Under the pieces are notes generated by a model that saw nothing but the letters and a program-made list of their open reading frames with translations, had not been told where the DNA came from and ran no database searches. A DNA stretch of 64,000 nucleotides from Synechococcus sp. HJ21-Hayes (GTDB taxonomy: Bacteria; Cyanobacteriota; Cyanobacteriia; PCC-6307; Cyanobiaceae), in the NCBI RefSeq assembly GCF_024345835.1, contig NZ_JAGQBW010000012.1:33833-97832 (forward strand), given 5' to 3'. Made by a program: the position numbers and the translations under genes. This document shows, one piece after another, positions 40,807-49,117 of this stretch (positions within the stretch are counted from its first letter, which is position 1; every line of letters starts with the position of its first letter).

Positions 40807-42885
40807 GTGCATCCGCAGGTTCCGCAACAGCTGCTCGTTCTGGCCGGGGGCGGCCACACCCACGCGCTCCTGCTGCGTCGCTGGGCCATGCGGCCTCGGC
40901 TGAAATCAGCAGCTACGCAGGTGGTTCTGGTGAGCCGCCACAGCACCGCCCTTTATTCGGGCATGGTGCCGGGGCTGGTGGCGGGTCTCTACAAACCCGA
41001 AGACTGCTCCATCGATCTGCGGCGCCTCTGCGGCCAGGTGGGTGTCACGTTCCTTCAGGCCGAGATCACTGGGTTGGAGCTGGAGCTGCGGGAGTTGGAG
41101 CTGCAGGGGCGGCCCCCCTTGCGCTGGGATGCCCTCAGCCTGGATCTGGGCTCTGTGACCGCGCAGGCCAATGCCGCCATGGCGGTGAAGCCACTCGAGC
41201 CTTTCCTGGCCTGGAGCCGCGCTCAAGAACCCGGGAGCGAGCTGCGCATCCGGGGCGGCGGCGCCGCCGCGGTGGAGCTGGCCCTGGCTTTCCGGGCCCG
41301 GGGCCTGGCGCCCCGCTTGTTGCTGCGGGGGGCGGCCCTGCACTTGGGCTCTGCAGCGGCCAACCGGGCGGGCGAGCGGCTGCTGGCCCAGGCCGGTATT
41401 GCCGTGGAGCGCCAAGTGGCAGCGGATGCAGCGGCTGATCTCGCCTGCACCGGCAGCCACGCTCCGGCCTGGTTGGCCGCCAGCGGCTTGCCGGTGGAGC
41501 CGGCCACTGGCCGGGTGCTCACCCACGCCAGCCTGCAGGTGCTCGGCCAGGAGCGGCTGTTTGCGGTGGGTGATTGTGGCCTGATCCAGGCCGATCCCCG
41601 GCCTGCTTCCGGCGTGTGGGCCGTGCGTGCCGCCCCCCTGCTGGCGGCCAATCTCCAGCAGGCCCTGGAGCGGCCAGGCACGGCACTGCAATCCTGGCGG
41701 CCCCAGGCCAGGGCCCTGCAACTGCTCGGTGATGGCGGCGGGTATCCCGGTGGTGCCAGAGCCCTGGCCTTTTTCGGCCCCTGGGCCCTGGGGCCCAGCC
41801 GGTGCCTCTGGCAGTGGAAGGATCGGATTGATCGCCAGTTCATGGCGGGCTTCAGCGGCATGGCCGCCATGACCCCTGCGGGTGGCGAGCCTATGGCCTG
41901 CCGCGGCTGTGCGGCCAAGTTGCCCGCTGCACCCCTGGAGGCCGCCCTGGCACGCCTACGGCCCGATGGCGCCCTGCCTGCTGCGGAGGATGCAGCCCTG
42001 GTAGGTCATGGCGCCGGCGGGGAGTGGCTGCTCCAGAGCCTGGATGGCTTTCCGGCCCTGGTAGACGACCCCTGGCTCAATGCCCGCCTCACCACCCTGC
42101 ACGCCTGTAGCGATCTCTGGGCCAGCGGCGCCGAGGTGCAGTCAGTGCAGGCCCTGGTGACCCTGCCCCAGCAGGCACCGGCCCTCCAGGAAACCCTGCT
42201 GGTGCAGACCCTGGATGGTGTGAAGTCTGTGCTGGGCCCCATGGGAGCGCGCCTGATCGGAGGCCACACCCTCGAGGGGCGCGATGGTGCAGGCCTGAGC
42301 CTGTCCCTCACGGTGAATGGCAGCGCGCCATCCCAGGGCCATTGGCCCAAGGGGCCCCTGCAGGCGGGGCAGCTACTGGTGCTCACCCGGCCCATTGGCA
42401 CGGGGGTGCTGTTTGCCGCGGCGATGGCCGGGACGGCCGAGCCCAGCTGGCTCGACCAGGCCCTGGCGCTGATGCAGCAAAGCCAGGCCCCCCTGGTGGA
42501 GCTGCTACGCCATCACGGCTGCAGGACCTGTACCGACATCACCGGTTTCGGGCTGCTGGGCCATCTTGGCGAGATGTTGGCACCCACCAGCCGCGTACAG
42601 CTGGATGCGGGGGCTATTCCAGCGCTGGCCGGTGCGCTACCCCTGCTAGAGCTCGGTTTGGCCAGCACCTTGGCACCATTCAACGCCCGGGCCCTGCGGC
42701 TGCTCGATGGGCCGGTGGAGCTGAGGGGCCCCGCCGATGCCGCGCAGCTGGCCCTGTTGATTGACCCGCAAACCTGTGGACCGTTGCTAGCCGCTCTGCC
42801 TGCCGATCGCGCCGCGGAGGCTGTGGCAGCCCTGCGGCGGCAGGGTTTCTCAGGGGCGGCGGTGATCGGCCGGGTGATGGGCTGA
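40807..42885 (+). CDS. selD: NDH-2-like flavoprotein fused to selenide,water dikinase
   Basis: 692 aa. Residues 1-350 are an FAD/NAD(P)-dependent oxidoreductase: LLVLAGGGHTHALLLRRWAM, then VVLVSRHSTALYSGMVPGLV, and the flavin motif QERLFAVGDCGLIQADPRPA. Residues about 363-692 are SelD, which makes selenophosphate from selenide and ATP: MACRGCAAKLPAAPLEAALA holds the catalytic Cys-368 and Lys-371 (C-A-A-K, not the usual C-G-C-K). SVLGPMGARLIGGHTLEGRD and GLSLSLTVNG are phosphate/metal motifs. The fusion is known from cyanobacteria. The usual downstream genes selA and mnmH are not in this window. GTG start. Confidence 0.9.
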   Translation: MHPQVPQQLLVLAGGGHTHALLLRRWAMRPRLKSAATQVVLVSRHSTALYSGMVPGLVAGLYKPEDCSIDLRRLCGQVGVTFLQAEITGLELELRELELQGRPPLRWDALSLDLGSVTAQANAAMAVKPLEPFLAWSRAQEPGSELRIRGGGAAAVELALAFRARGLAPRLLLRGAALHLGSAAANRAGERLLAQAGIAVERQVAADAAADLACTGSHAPAWLAASGLPVEPATGRVLTHASLQVLGQERLFAVGDCGLIQADPRPASGVWAVRAAPLLAANLQQALERPGTALQSWRPQARALQLLGDGGGYPGGARALAFFGPWALGPSRCLWQWKDRIDRQFMAGFSGMAAMTPAGGEPMACRGCAAKLPAAPLEAALARLRPDGALPAAEDAALVGHGAGGEWLLQSLDGFPALVDDPWLNARLTTLHACSDLWASGAEVQSVQALVTLPQQAPALQETLLVQTLDGVKSVLGPMGARLIGGHTLEGRDGAGLSLSLTVNGSAPSQGHWPKGPLQAGQLLVLTRPIGTGVLFAAAMAGTAEPSWLDQALALMQQSQAPLVELLRHHGCRTCTDITGFGLLGHLGEMLAPTSRVQLDAGAIPALAGALPLLELGLASTLAPFNARALRLLDGPVELRGPADAAQLALLIDPQTCGPLLAALPADRAAEAVAALRRQGFSGAAVIGRVMG

Positions 42886-42910
42886 CTGGGCTCAACTGGC
42901 CTGATAAGAC

Positions 42911-43099
42911 TCAACAGTGGGTGGGAGATTCTCCACCGATTTCAGCGATCACAAGGCCCTCGGCATTGAGTAGCCGGTAACAACGCCCCGTGATCAGTGC
43001 TTTGGCCTGCAGGGTCAGGCGGGTGCGGAGTAGATCATGCTTGCTGTTTTCCTCCCGCCAGTGGCCATCACCGTCCTGACTGAGGATGCGCAGGGTCAT
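42911..43099 (-). CDS. Small hypothetical protein, 62 aa
   Basis: MTLRILSQDGDGHWREENSK, then HDLLRTRLTLQAKALITGRC, then YRLLNAEGLVIAEIGGESPT and HC. The beta-rich pattern around LTLQAKALITGRCYRLLN suggests a small sheet-forming protein. Its ATG lies in the last codon of the AraC-type gene (4-base TCAT overlap), so it is probably co-translated with that regulator. No family recognised. Confidence 0.55.
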   Translation of the reverse strand: MTLRILSQDGDGHWREENSKHDLLRTRLTLQAKALITGRCYRLLNAEGLVIAEIGGESPTHC

Positions 43100-43575
43100 G
43101 GGTCACGGTGGAACCGACTTTCACTGTTACAGATTTGAGGGCCTGCGGGAACCATCTCCAGCATCTCTTCGGGATCGGCAGATTGTGTTTGCCGCCACAG
43201 TTCCACCTTCAGGCATTGATCCCTGTACTGCACCAGGTTCTGGGAGAAGTTGGCAATGAACTCCCGGTTGGCTTCGCACACGGAGTTGAAACCACAGCTG
43301 GCGGCCTGATCGGTGAGCCGTGCGCTGGGGTTGTGGCTGATGGCATCACACAGGCGGTTGAGCCGGTAATGGATGAGGGCCTGGAAGGTGGTGCGTCCGC
43401 GGTAGCGATCGAAGTGGTATTCCAATGTGCTGAGGCCTACGCCCAAGGCCTGTGCCATGGCGGGAATCGCAATCGGCTGGGCAAAGAACCGGGCGAAATA
43501 CTCCATCGCCAGGGTGATCACGTCAGTGCTGTCTGTGCGGTGAACAACCCGTGGGTTGAGTTGGCGTAGAGCCAT
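43096..43575 (-). CDS. Short AraC-type transcriptional regulator
   Basis: 159 aa. It lacks a sensor domain and consists almost wholly of the AraC DNA-binding region: IAIPAMAQALGVGLSTLEYH (first helix-turn-helix), FDRYRGRTTFQALIHYRLNR, and the second helix-turn-helix LTDQAASCGFNSVCEANREF. It sits opposite a second gene of the same kind, 44082-44534, facing away from it. With no effector domain, these may depend on another protein or on dose. The short C-terminal tail QICNSESRFHRDP contains one Cys. Confidence 0.8.
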   Translation of the reverse strand: MALRQLNPRVVHRTDSTDVITLAMEYFARFFAQPIAIPAMAQALGVGLSTLEYHFDRYRGRTTFQALIHYRLNRLCDAISHNPSARLTDQAASCGFNSVCEANREFIANFSQNLVQYRDQCLKVELWRQTQSADPEEMLEMVPAGPQICNSESRFHRDP

Positions 43576-44081
43576 GGTTGGGTCCAGGGGCTGAAAGGCC
43601 CTGGCCTCCTTGTCCCTGTCATAGACGGCTTTGGCTTGGCAGGTTGTGGATGATGTGATCTGTATCAGGCTCTACGGACGAATCTCTCGCTGAATCCGCT
43701 CAGATTCTGTGGTTCTTGCCATGGTCTGCTTCCTGGGCCAGAGTGGGTGCAGGCTCCTGAGGGGGAGGCGATGGCGGGTGAAATCCCCGCTTTTTTATGG
43801 CTTGGATCTGGGGGTCTTGATTTCAGAACTTGATGAAGTTCTGAGTAGGGTTGCAACGTTTCGCAGGCTCGTGACTTTTCGCTATTGGGAGTGAATATTG
43901 CTTGCTAGAAAAGAAGCAAGGAGATGGCTGGCTGATCGCTTCAGGTCACCGCCGAGAAGCAGGCCACAGCCACTGCAACCCGTTTCGGCCAAAGATTGCC
44001 GGAACTCCGTACAGCAGGCCGCCGGCGAGAAACGAGAGATTTTCCATCGCTTGCCCTGTCCTAGGGCAGGGAGTTTTGCCC
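43576..44081. other. Divergent intergenic region between two AraC-type genes
   Basis: About 500 bases, A+T-richer than the genes, lying between outward-facing AraC-type regulators and therefore holding both promoters. It contains the palindrome at 43823-43844 and a weaker repeat GGGCA...TGCCC near 44064-44080. Small frames at 43709-43894 are crossed by the palindrome and give no protein-like sequence. This region is the obvious place for cross-regulation. Confidence 0.5.
43823..43844. promoter_or_regulatory. Candidate operator: 9-bp inverted repeat
   Basis: TCAGAACTT (43823-43831), spacer GATG, AAGTTCTGA (43836-43844). It is perfect, central in the gap between the two outward-facing AraC-type genes. 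It may be the binding site for one or both, or an RNA hairpin; the absence of a T run argues against a terminator. Confidence 0.5.
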
Positions 44082-44534
44082 TTGATCCTTCAGAGTCGTG
44101 TTCCTCAGGAAGCGTGCCAATCCCTGGATTCGCAACACCGCCTTGCGATCGTATCCCAGGCCAATGCCTATTTCTCCAGGCACTATCCCGAACCCTTGGT
44201 GATTGTGGATGTAGCCCGGTCCCTTGGGGTCAGTGAGGCTTGCCTGGGGTTTTGCTTCCGCCACTGCCGTGGAAAAACACCGCTGGAGGCCCTGCAGACC
44301 TATCGCCTCAGCCAGCTCTACCGCGCCATCACCGAAGCGCCAGCCGCCAATCTGTTGGCCCAGGTGCTCGCCTGCGGATTGCCGGAGCTGGCGCAAACGA
44401 ATGTGTTGTTCGAGGACTTTTTCGGTGTCAATCTCGCCAACTTCCGCCACACCAGCCGCCGCGCTCAGGACGATCGCCAGTTCAGAGCTCAACACCCCGA
44501 GGCCGAATCCCTGGTGGTGTTGGCCAGCCCCTGA
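44082..44534 (+). CDS. Short AraC-type regulator, paralogue of the neighbouring gene
   Basis: About 150 aa. LVIVDVARSLGVSEACLGFC is the first helix-turn-helix, FRHCRGKTPLEALQTYRLSQ the linker helix, and LAQVLACGLPELAQTNVLFE the second. Layout and spacing match the gene at 43096-43575, so they are likely paralogues, though sequence identity is modest. No ATG is available near the domain; I choose the TTG at 44082, preceded by GGGAG at good spacing, which gives the same N-terminal length as the paralogue. The frame itself is open from a TTG at 43902. The 3' end overlaps the convergent acyltransferase gene by 46 bases. Confidence 0.7.
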   Translation: MILQSRVPQEACQSLDSQHRLAIVSQANAYFSRHYPEPLVIVDVARSLGVSEACLGFCFRHCRGKTPLEALQTYRLSQLYRAITEAPAANLLAQVLACGLPELAQTNVLFEDFFGVNLANFRHTSRRAQDDRQFRAQHPEAESLVVLASP

Positions 44535-45001
44535 AGCCGCAGCCGGTTGAAGCGCTGCACCCACAGGCAGGGCAGGTTGAAGGCCGTGGCGAACAGCAGA
44601 TTCAGCAGCACCCCGGTGGGTGGGAGCCACAGGGCTGTGACCAGCCAGAAGGGCCAGAGCCCCAGGTGCACCAGTTCGGCGCGCCGGGTTTCCTGCACCA
44701 GCCGCCTGCGGGTGCCTGGATCACGGCCCACCAGGCTGGCCTTGCGTACCCCACCGGTAAAGGTTGCTCCGGCATCCGGTAGCCAGCGTTTCCAGCGGCG
44801 GATTCCCAGCCGCTGCTCATAGCTCGCGGCGCTTTCCCCCCAGGGGCGAGGGCGGGTGAGCCAGCTGTCGCGCTCCAGGCTCCTGGCGGGCAGGCGATGG
44901 CCGATGTAGCCCACCAGCAGGCTCCACAGCAGCCAGCCGGCTGCGCAGAGCAGGCTCGCCAGGGGGCCGCTCACCGGGTGCGGACTTGGCGGTTCTTCCA
45001 T
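44489..45001 (-). CDS. CrtO-like acyltransferase (carotenoid/glycolipid type)
   Basis: 170 aa from ATG 45001 (a GTG at 44974 overlapping the previous stop is an equal alternative). Helix 1 SLLCAAGWLLWSLLVGYIGH, then YEQRLGIRRWKRWLPDAGAT, FTGGVRKASLVGRDPG and helix 2 LWPFWLVTALWLPPTGVLLN, ending LPCLWVQRFNRLRL. The W-K-R/D-xLP-xG-x-x-F-x-G-G/K pattern is that of glycosyl-4,4'-diaponeurosporenoate acyltransferase (CrtO of staphyloxanthin synthesis). It probably attaches a fatty acid to a sugar on a carotenoid or other lipid in the membrane. It follows the CrtQ-like gene with a 31-base overlap. Confidence 0.72.
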   Translation of the reverse strand: MEEPPSPHPVSGPLASLLCAAGWLLWSLLVGYIGHRLPARSLERDSWLTRPRPWGESAASYEQRLGIRRWKRWLPDAGATFTGGVRKASLVGRDPGTRRRLVQETRRAELVHLGLWPFWLVTALWLPPTGVLLNLLFATAFNLPCLWVQRFNRLRLQGLANTTRDSASGC

Positions 45002-46062
45002 CGGATCGTGCCCCGCTCCAGGTTCAGGATCGCCAGTACGAACACCCCCAGAAAGAACAGCACTGGAACGGGAAACACCAGGTTGATCCAGCCAAAGCTC
45101 CCCACCTGGCGGGTGACCACCAGCAGTTGCAGGGCAAAGGTCACGTAGAGCACCACGTTGGCGAGGGGGCTGGGGTCGCCCACCATCGGCCAGCCCAGGA
45201 GCGAGGCCGGTAGGCACCAGGCAGCCCAGAACAGGCCGGAGAGCCAGAGCACCACTGCCAGCATCCAGGGCCAGTGCACCTCACCGGCGGCGGTGGCGAA
45301 GTTCTTGTCGAAGCCCACCACCATGTCCCCCAGGCCACCCGGGTACATGCGGTAGTTGAGTTGGCCCTTGCCGATGTAGGCGCTCACCGGCAGGCCAGCC
45401 TGTTCGTAGCAGTGGGCCAGGAACCAGTCCTCCACCACCTTGCCCGCCACGGCCGCGTGGCCGCCACTGCGGTCGTAATCCCGGCGGCTGGTGGCCATGG
45501 CGGGCCCGAAGGCCACCCCCACCCCCTCTCCGAGGGGAACGGCCATCAATCCCACCAGGTTGAACAGCACGGAGAGCTGCTCGTAGGGCTTTTCCGTGCG
45601 GTGGAACGGTTGCACCGACAGCAGCCCGCCCCGTTGCTGGTGCACGGCCACGAAGGTTTCCAGGAAACTGGGCCTGGGTTCGGTATCGGCGTCGAGAAAC
45701 ACCAGCACGTCGCCGTGGCTGGCCGCCACGCCGTTGTGCAGGGCCCAGGTTTTGCCGCACCAGCCCTCCGGCAGCGGCGGCGGTTGCACCACGGTGACCC
45801 CGGCTTGGCGGGCGATGGTGGCGGTGGCGTCGCTGGAGTGGTCGTCCACCACGATCACCTCCACGGGCTGCAGGCTCTGGCGGTGCAGGGCGCTCAGCAG
45901 GTGCGGCAGGTTGGATTCCTCGTTGCGGGCGGGGATCAGCACCGACACCCGGGGCGCTCCCGCCAGGGGCTCTTGGGGCAGGCGCCGGATGTGCAGGCAG
46001 AGCAGCCAGCCGAGCACCCAACGCACCAACAGCGATACGCCCACCAGGCCCATGGCGGCCAT
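44971..46062 (-). CDS. Family-2 glycosyltransferase, CrtQ-like
   Basis: 363 aa. N-terminal membrane helix, then the GT-A core RVSVLIPARNEESNLPHLLS, VEVIVVDDHSSDATATIARQ (UDP-binding DD), DVLVFLDADTEPRPSFLETF (metal-binding DAD) and HAAVAGKVVEDWFLAHCYEQ (catalytic ED). Three to four C-terminal helices follow (for example ANVVLYVTFALQLLVVTRQV). This matches the 4,4'-diaponeurosporenoate glycosyltransferase (CrtQ) branch that glycosylates carotenoids before CrtO acylates them. The CrtO-like gene directly downstream supports the assignment. The real aglycone in this organism is unknown. Confidence 0.78.
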   Translation of the reverse strand: MAAMGLVGVSLLVRWVLGWLLCLHIRRLPQEPLAGAPRVSVLIPARNEESNLPHLLSALHRQSLQPVEVIVVDDHSSDATATIARQAGVTVVQPPPLPEGWCGKTWALHNGVAASHGDVLVFLDADTEPRPSFLETFVAVHQQRGGLLSVQPFHRTEKPYEQLSVLFNLVGLMAVPLGEGVGVAFGPAMATSRRDYDRSGGHAAVAGKVVEDWFLAHCYEQAGLPVSAYIGKGQLNYRMYPGGLGDMVVGFDKNFATAAGEVHWPWMLAVVLWLSGLFWAAWCLPASLLGWPMVGDPSPLANVVLYVTFALQLLVVTRQVGSFGWINLVFPVPVLFFLGVFVLAILNLERGTIRWKNRQVRTR

Positions 46063-46093
46063 CAGCGGATACCCCTCAAAACGTGGATCAGAC

Positions 46094-46669
46094 TCATGGC
46101 CGCAGCAGCTCCTGCACCAGTGGTGAGAGGGCTGCCGGATGGCGTAGCAGCTGGTGGTGGCTAAGCACGGGCAGCTGTTGGCTGCGGCCGACCGGCAGCA
46201 GGGCGGAGCGCGCGGGAATCACCATCAGATCCGGCGCGCAGTAATAGCTGCTGCAGTCCACCGGCTCCAGGGTGTGCAGGTCGCGGTTGAGTTGCTCCAG
46301 CAAGGGGCTGTTCGGCTTCACATCGGCAATGCCCGCCAGGGGCCAGCGGGGCCAGGGCCCGGCGGTAAGGGTTCCCCGCTGGGGACTGCCCACGCTGATG
46401 AAGCGCCGGGTGCGCTGGTGGCCCCCCAGCAGTTGGATCCAACTGCGGCTGATCACTCCACCCATGGAGAAGCCCAGCAGGTCCACCGGTTGCTGGTGGC
46501 CGTAGGCGGCTTCGATCTGCAGTCCGAGCTGGGCGGCGAGCTCCCGCACCGGTGCCAGGCCCAGCCGTTGAGGCAGATGGGGGATCAGTAGCTGCTCCCG
46601 CCGGCCGGCCAGATGCTGCTCCAGCCGTTCAAACAGCTGCGGTGTGTCCCACAGGCCATGGACCAGCAC
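46094..46669 (-). CDS. Lipase-like alpha/beta hydrolase
   Basis: About 191 aa. LVLVHGLWDTPQLFERLEQH holds the oxyanion strand HG, DLLGFSMGGVISRSWIQLLG contains the nucleophile elbow G-F-S-M-G, and VLSHHQLLRHPAALSPLVQE at the C-terminus includes the likely catalytic His. This suggests a lipase or esterase. The start is not clear: the frame has no ATG, and the GTG at 46669 (VLVHG) is used, although a real N-terminus of a few more residues from a rarer codon is possible. It lies 31 bases upstream of the CrtQ-like gene in the same direction, 83 bases from the divergent GH3 gene. Confidence 0.7.
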   Translation of the reverse strand: MLVHGLWDTPQLFERLEQHLAGRREQLLIPHLPQRLGLAPVRELAAQLGLQIEAAYGHQQPVDLLGFSMGGVISRSWIQLLGGHQRTRRFISVGSPQRGTLTAGPWPRWPLAGIADVKPNSPLLEQLNRDLHTLEPVDCSSYYCAPDLMVIPARSALLPVGRSQQLPVLSHHQLLRHPAALSPLVQELLRP

Positions 46670-46752
46670 CAGTGGAGTGGTGCCATGACCCTGGCTGGTT
46701 GGTGGATGCTCCGTGGGCCTCCGCTGCGCGCGCTCTCTGCATTGAAGGGCCC

Positions 46753-49080
46753 ATGGCCTGGGCTGGGGCCATCCCCAGGCAGGGGAAAACCGCCCCTGCA
46801 GCGGGTTTGCCCGTGGGTTGCAGCGGATTGGCGGCGCTGGCCGGCGCGGTTCTGGCGGGTTTTTACGTTGCCGATGTGCCCAGCCCCGATCCCGCAACCA
46901 CTCCCGAGCCGCAAACGCTGGAGCTGAGGGCCCGCGCGCTCCTGGCTCAGCTGAGCCTGGGCGAGAAGTTGGCCATGCTTGATGGCGACACAGCTTTTTG
47001 GCCTGGCCTGGCGGACACGATGCTGCGGGATGGCCTGCACCAGCATCCCTGGCCCGCTGCCCAGTTGCCGCGCCTCGGGCTGGGGGGGCTTCACTTTGTC
47101 GATGGCCCCCGTGGCGTGATTCTTGAAGGGGGAGCCACCACCTTCCCGCCACCGATGGCCCGGGGTGCCAGCTGGGATCCGGCCCTGGAGGAGCGCGTTG
47201 GTGAGGCGATGGCGCAGGAAGCCCGCTCTTTCGGGGCCAACCTGTTTGGCGGGGTGTGTGTGAACCTGTTGCGTCACCCCGGCTGGGGACGGGCCCAGGA
47301 AACCTACGGGGAAGATCCCGTGCATGTGGGCCTCATGGGGGCGGCCATGACGCGGGGGGTGCAGCGCCACGCCATTGCCTGCGTGAAGCACTTTGCCCTC
47401 AACTCGATCGACAGTGCCCGCTTCCAGGTGGATGTGCAGGCCACACCACGGGTGTTGCATGAGCTCTACCTGCCCCAATTCCGCGACTGCGTGGAAGCTG
47501 GCGCCCTGGCGGTGATGAGCGCCTACAACAGCGTGAATGGCGAGTGGTGCGGCCAGCATCCCCAGCTGCTGGGCCAGATCCTCAAGGGCCGCTGGGGCTT
47601 CCGTGGCTTCGTGCTCACCGATTTCATCTTCGGCCTGCGCGATGGCACCAAGGCCCTGCTGGCCGGGCAGGACCTGGAAATGCCCTTTCGGATGATGTTT
47701 GAGGCCTGCCTGCCCCAGGCCCTGGCCCGTGGCGAGGTGCCCCTGGCCCGGGTGGACGACGCGGTGCTGCGGCTGTTGCGGGCCCAGCTAACGCTGCCCC
47801 AGGGCACCTACCCCACCGCCCTGCGAGCCTGTTCGCGGCACCGGGCCTTGGCGCGGGAAGCGGCCACCAAGGCGATGGTGCTGCTCCGCAACGAGGGGGC
47901 GGTGTTGCCGTTGCGGGGCTTGGGTTCCTTGGCGGTGATCGGCGCGTTGGCAGCGGTGCCCAATCTGGGGGATCGGGGCTCCTCGGATACGCGCCCCGCC
48001 GCTGGCTCAGTGGTGACACCCCTGCAGGGGTTGCGGGCGGCGGCGCCGGAGTTGGCGATCCACTACAGCGATGGCCGCAACGTGGCGGCGGCGGCGGCGC
48101 TGGCGGCAGCAGCGGATGCCGCCGTTTTGGTGGTGGGCCTGGATTGGCGCCATGAGGGGGAACACATCCACACCGGCGACATTGCCCCGAGCCTGCGCCA
48201 GATGCCGCCCCCCGAGCAGCTGTTGCGTCGGTTCGGCCGAGAGCGGCTACAGCCCTGGTGGACGCCGTTGGCGGGGCTGATGGCCGCCATGGCGAGCCTG
48301 GGGTCGCTGCGGCCTGGCGAGCACTTCTCCTCCGGCGACCGCACGCACCTCAACCTCGAGCCGCGGCAGGAGGCCCTGATCCGTGCGGTTGCGGCGGCCA
48401 ATCCCCGCACGGTGGTGGTGTTGATGGGGGGTGGGGCGATCCTGTGCGAGGCCTGGCGGCAGCTGGTACCGGCCCTGCTGTTGTGTTGGTACCCCGGCAT
48501 GCAGGGGGGCGAAGCCCTGGCGGATGTGCTGTTCGGCCGGGTGTCGCCCTCCGGGCGGATGCCCTTTGCGCTGCCCACCGCCCATGGGCATCTGCCGCCG
48601 TTCGATCCGCGGGCTCGCCAGATCACCTACGACCTCTGGCACGGCTACCGCCGGCTGGCGCGGGAGCAGCACCCGGCAGCCTTTCCCTTCGGCTATGGCC
48701 TCTCCTACACCCGATTTGAGGCCTCGGGTCTGAGCGTGGAGCGCAGTCCGGATGGCGCGGTGCTCCAGGTGGCGCTACGGCTGGCGAACCTCGGGCCCAT
48801 GGCTGCCGAGGAAGTGGTGCAGTTGTATGTCGAGCCACCCGGCGTGGAAGTGGAGCGTCCGGCCCGGCAGCTGGTTGGGTTCTGTCGGGTGAGCCTGGAG
48901 CCTGGCCAGAGGCGGCCCGTTGCCCTGGCGGTTCCGCTGCGGCGCCTGGCCTTCTTTGATGAAGGCTGTGATGGCTTCGTGCTGGAACAGGGGTGCCATC
49001 GCCTTGTGGTGGCTCGCCACGTGGAGGAGGTGGGCATCGGCGTGGAGCTCAGCTTCGCCCGCACCGTTCTGGGGCGTTAA
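46753..49080 (+). CDS. Glycoside hydrolase family 3 (beta-glucosidase-like), membrane-anchored or secreted
   Basis: 775 aa. Start ATG at 46753 with GAAGGG upstream. The N-terminal helix GLAALAGAVLAGFYVA acts as a signal or anchor. GH3 TIM-barrel motifs: MLDGDTAFWPGL, GLHFVDGPRGVILEGGATTF, RAQETYGEDPVHVGLMGAAM, ACVKHFALNSID, and the nucleophile Asp in GFVLTDFIFGLRDGTKALLA. The alpha/beta sandwich begins near residue 390, and the fibronectin-III-like end has the motif PFGYGLSYTRFEASG. It removes terminal beta-linked sugars, probably in the periplasm. It is divergent from the lipase/CrtQ-like/CrtO-like trio. Confidence 0.9.
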   Translation: MAWAGAIPRQGKTAPAAGLPVGCSGLAALAGAVLAGFYVADVPSPDPATTPEPQTLELRARALLAQLSLGEKLAMLDGDTAFWPGLADTMLRDGLHQHPWPAAQLPRLGLGGLHFVDGPRGVILEGGATTFPPPMARGASWDPALEERVGEAMAQEARSFGANLFGGVCVNLLRHPGWGRAQETYGEDPVHVGLMGAAMTRGVQRHAIACVKHFALNSIDSARFQVDVQATPRVLHELYLPQFRDCVEAGALAVMSAYNSVNGEWCGQHPQLLGQILKGRWGFRGFVLTDFIFGLRDGTKALLAGQDLEMPFRMMFEACLPQALARGEVPLARVDDAVLRLLRAQLTLPQGTYPTALRACSRHRALAREAATKAMVLLRNEGAVLPLRGLGSLAVIGALAAVPNLGDRGSSDTRPAAGSVVTPLQGLRAAAPELAIHYSDGRNVAAAAALAAAADAAVLVVGLDWRHEGEHIHTGDIAPSLRQMPPPEQLLRRFGRERLQPWWTPLAGLMAAMASLGSLRPGEHFSSGDRTHLNLEPRQEALIRAVAAANPRTVVVLMGGGAILCEAWRQLVPALLLCWYPGMQGGEALADVLFGRVSPSGRMPFALPTAHGHLPPFDPRARQITYDLWHGYRRLAREQHPAAFPFGYGLSYTRFEASGLSVERSPDGAVLQVALRLANLGPMAAEEVVQLYVEPPGVEVERPARQLVGFCRVSLEPGQRRPVALAVPLRRLAFFDEGCDGFVLEQGCHRLVVARHVEEVGIGVELSFARTVLGR

Positions 49081-49117
49081 GCCCGGCCTTGGAGGAAGCC
49101 CAGCTCAGGCTGCTGCA

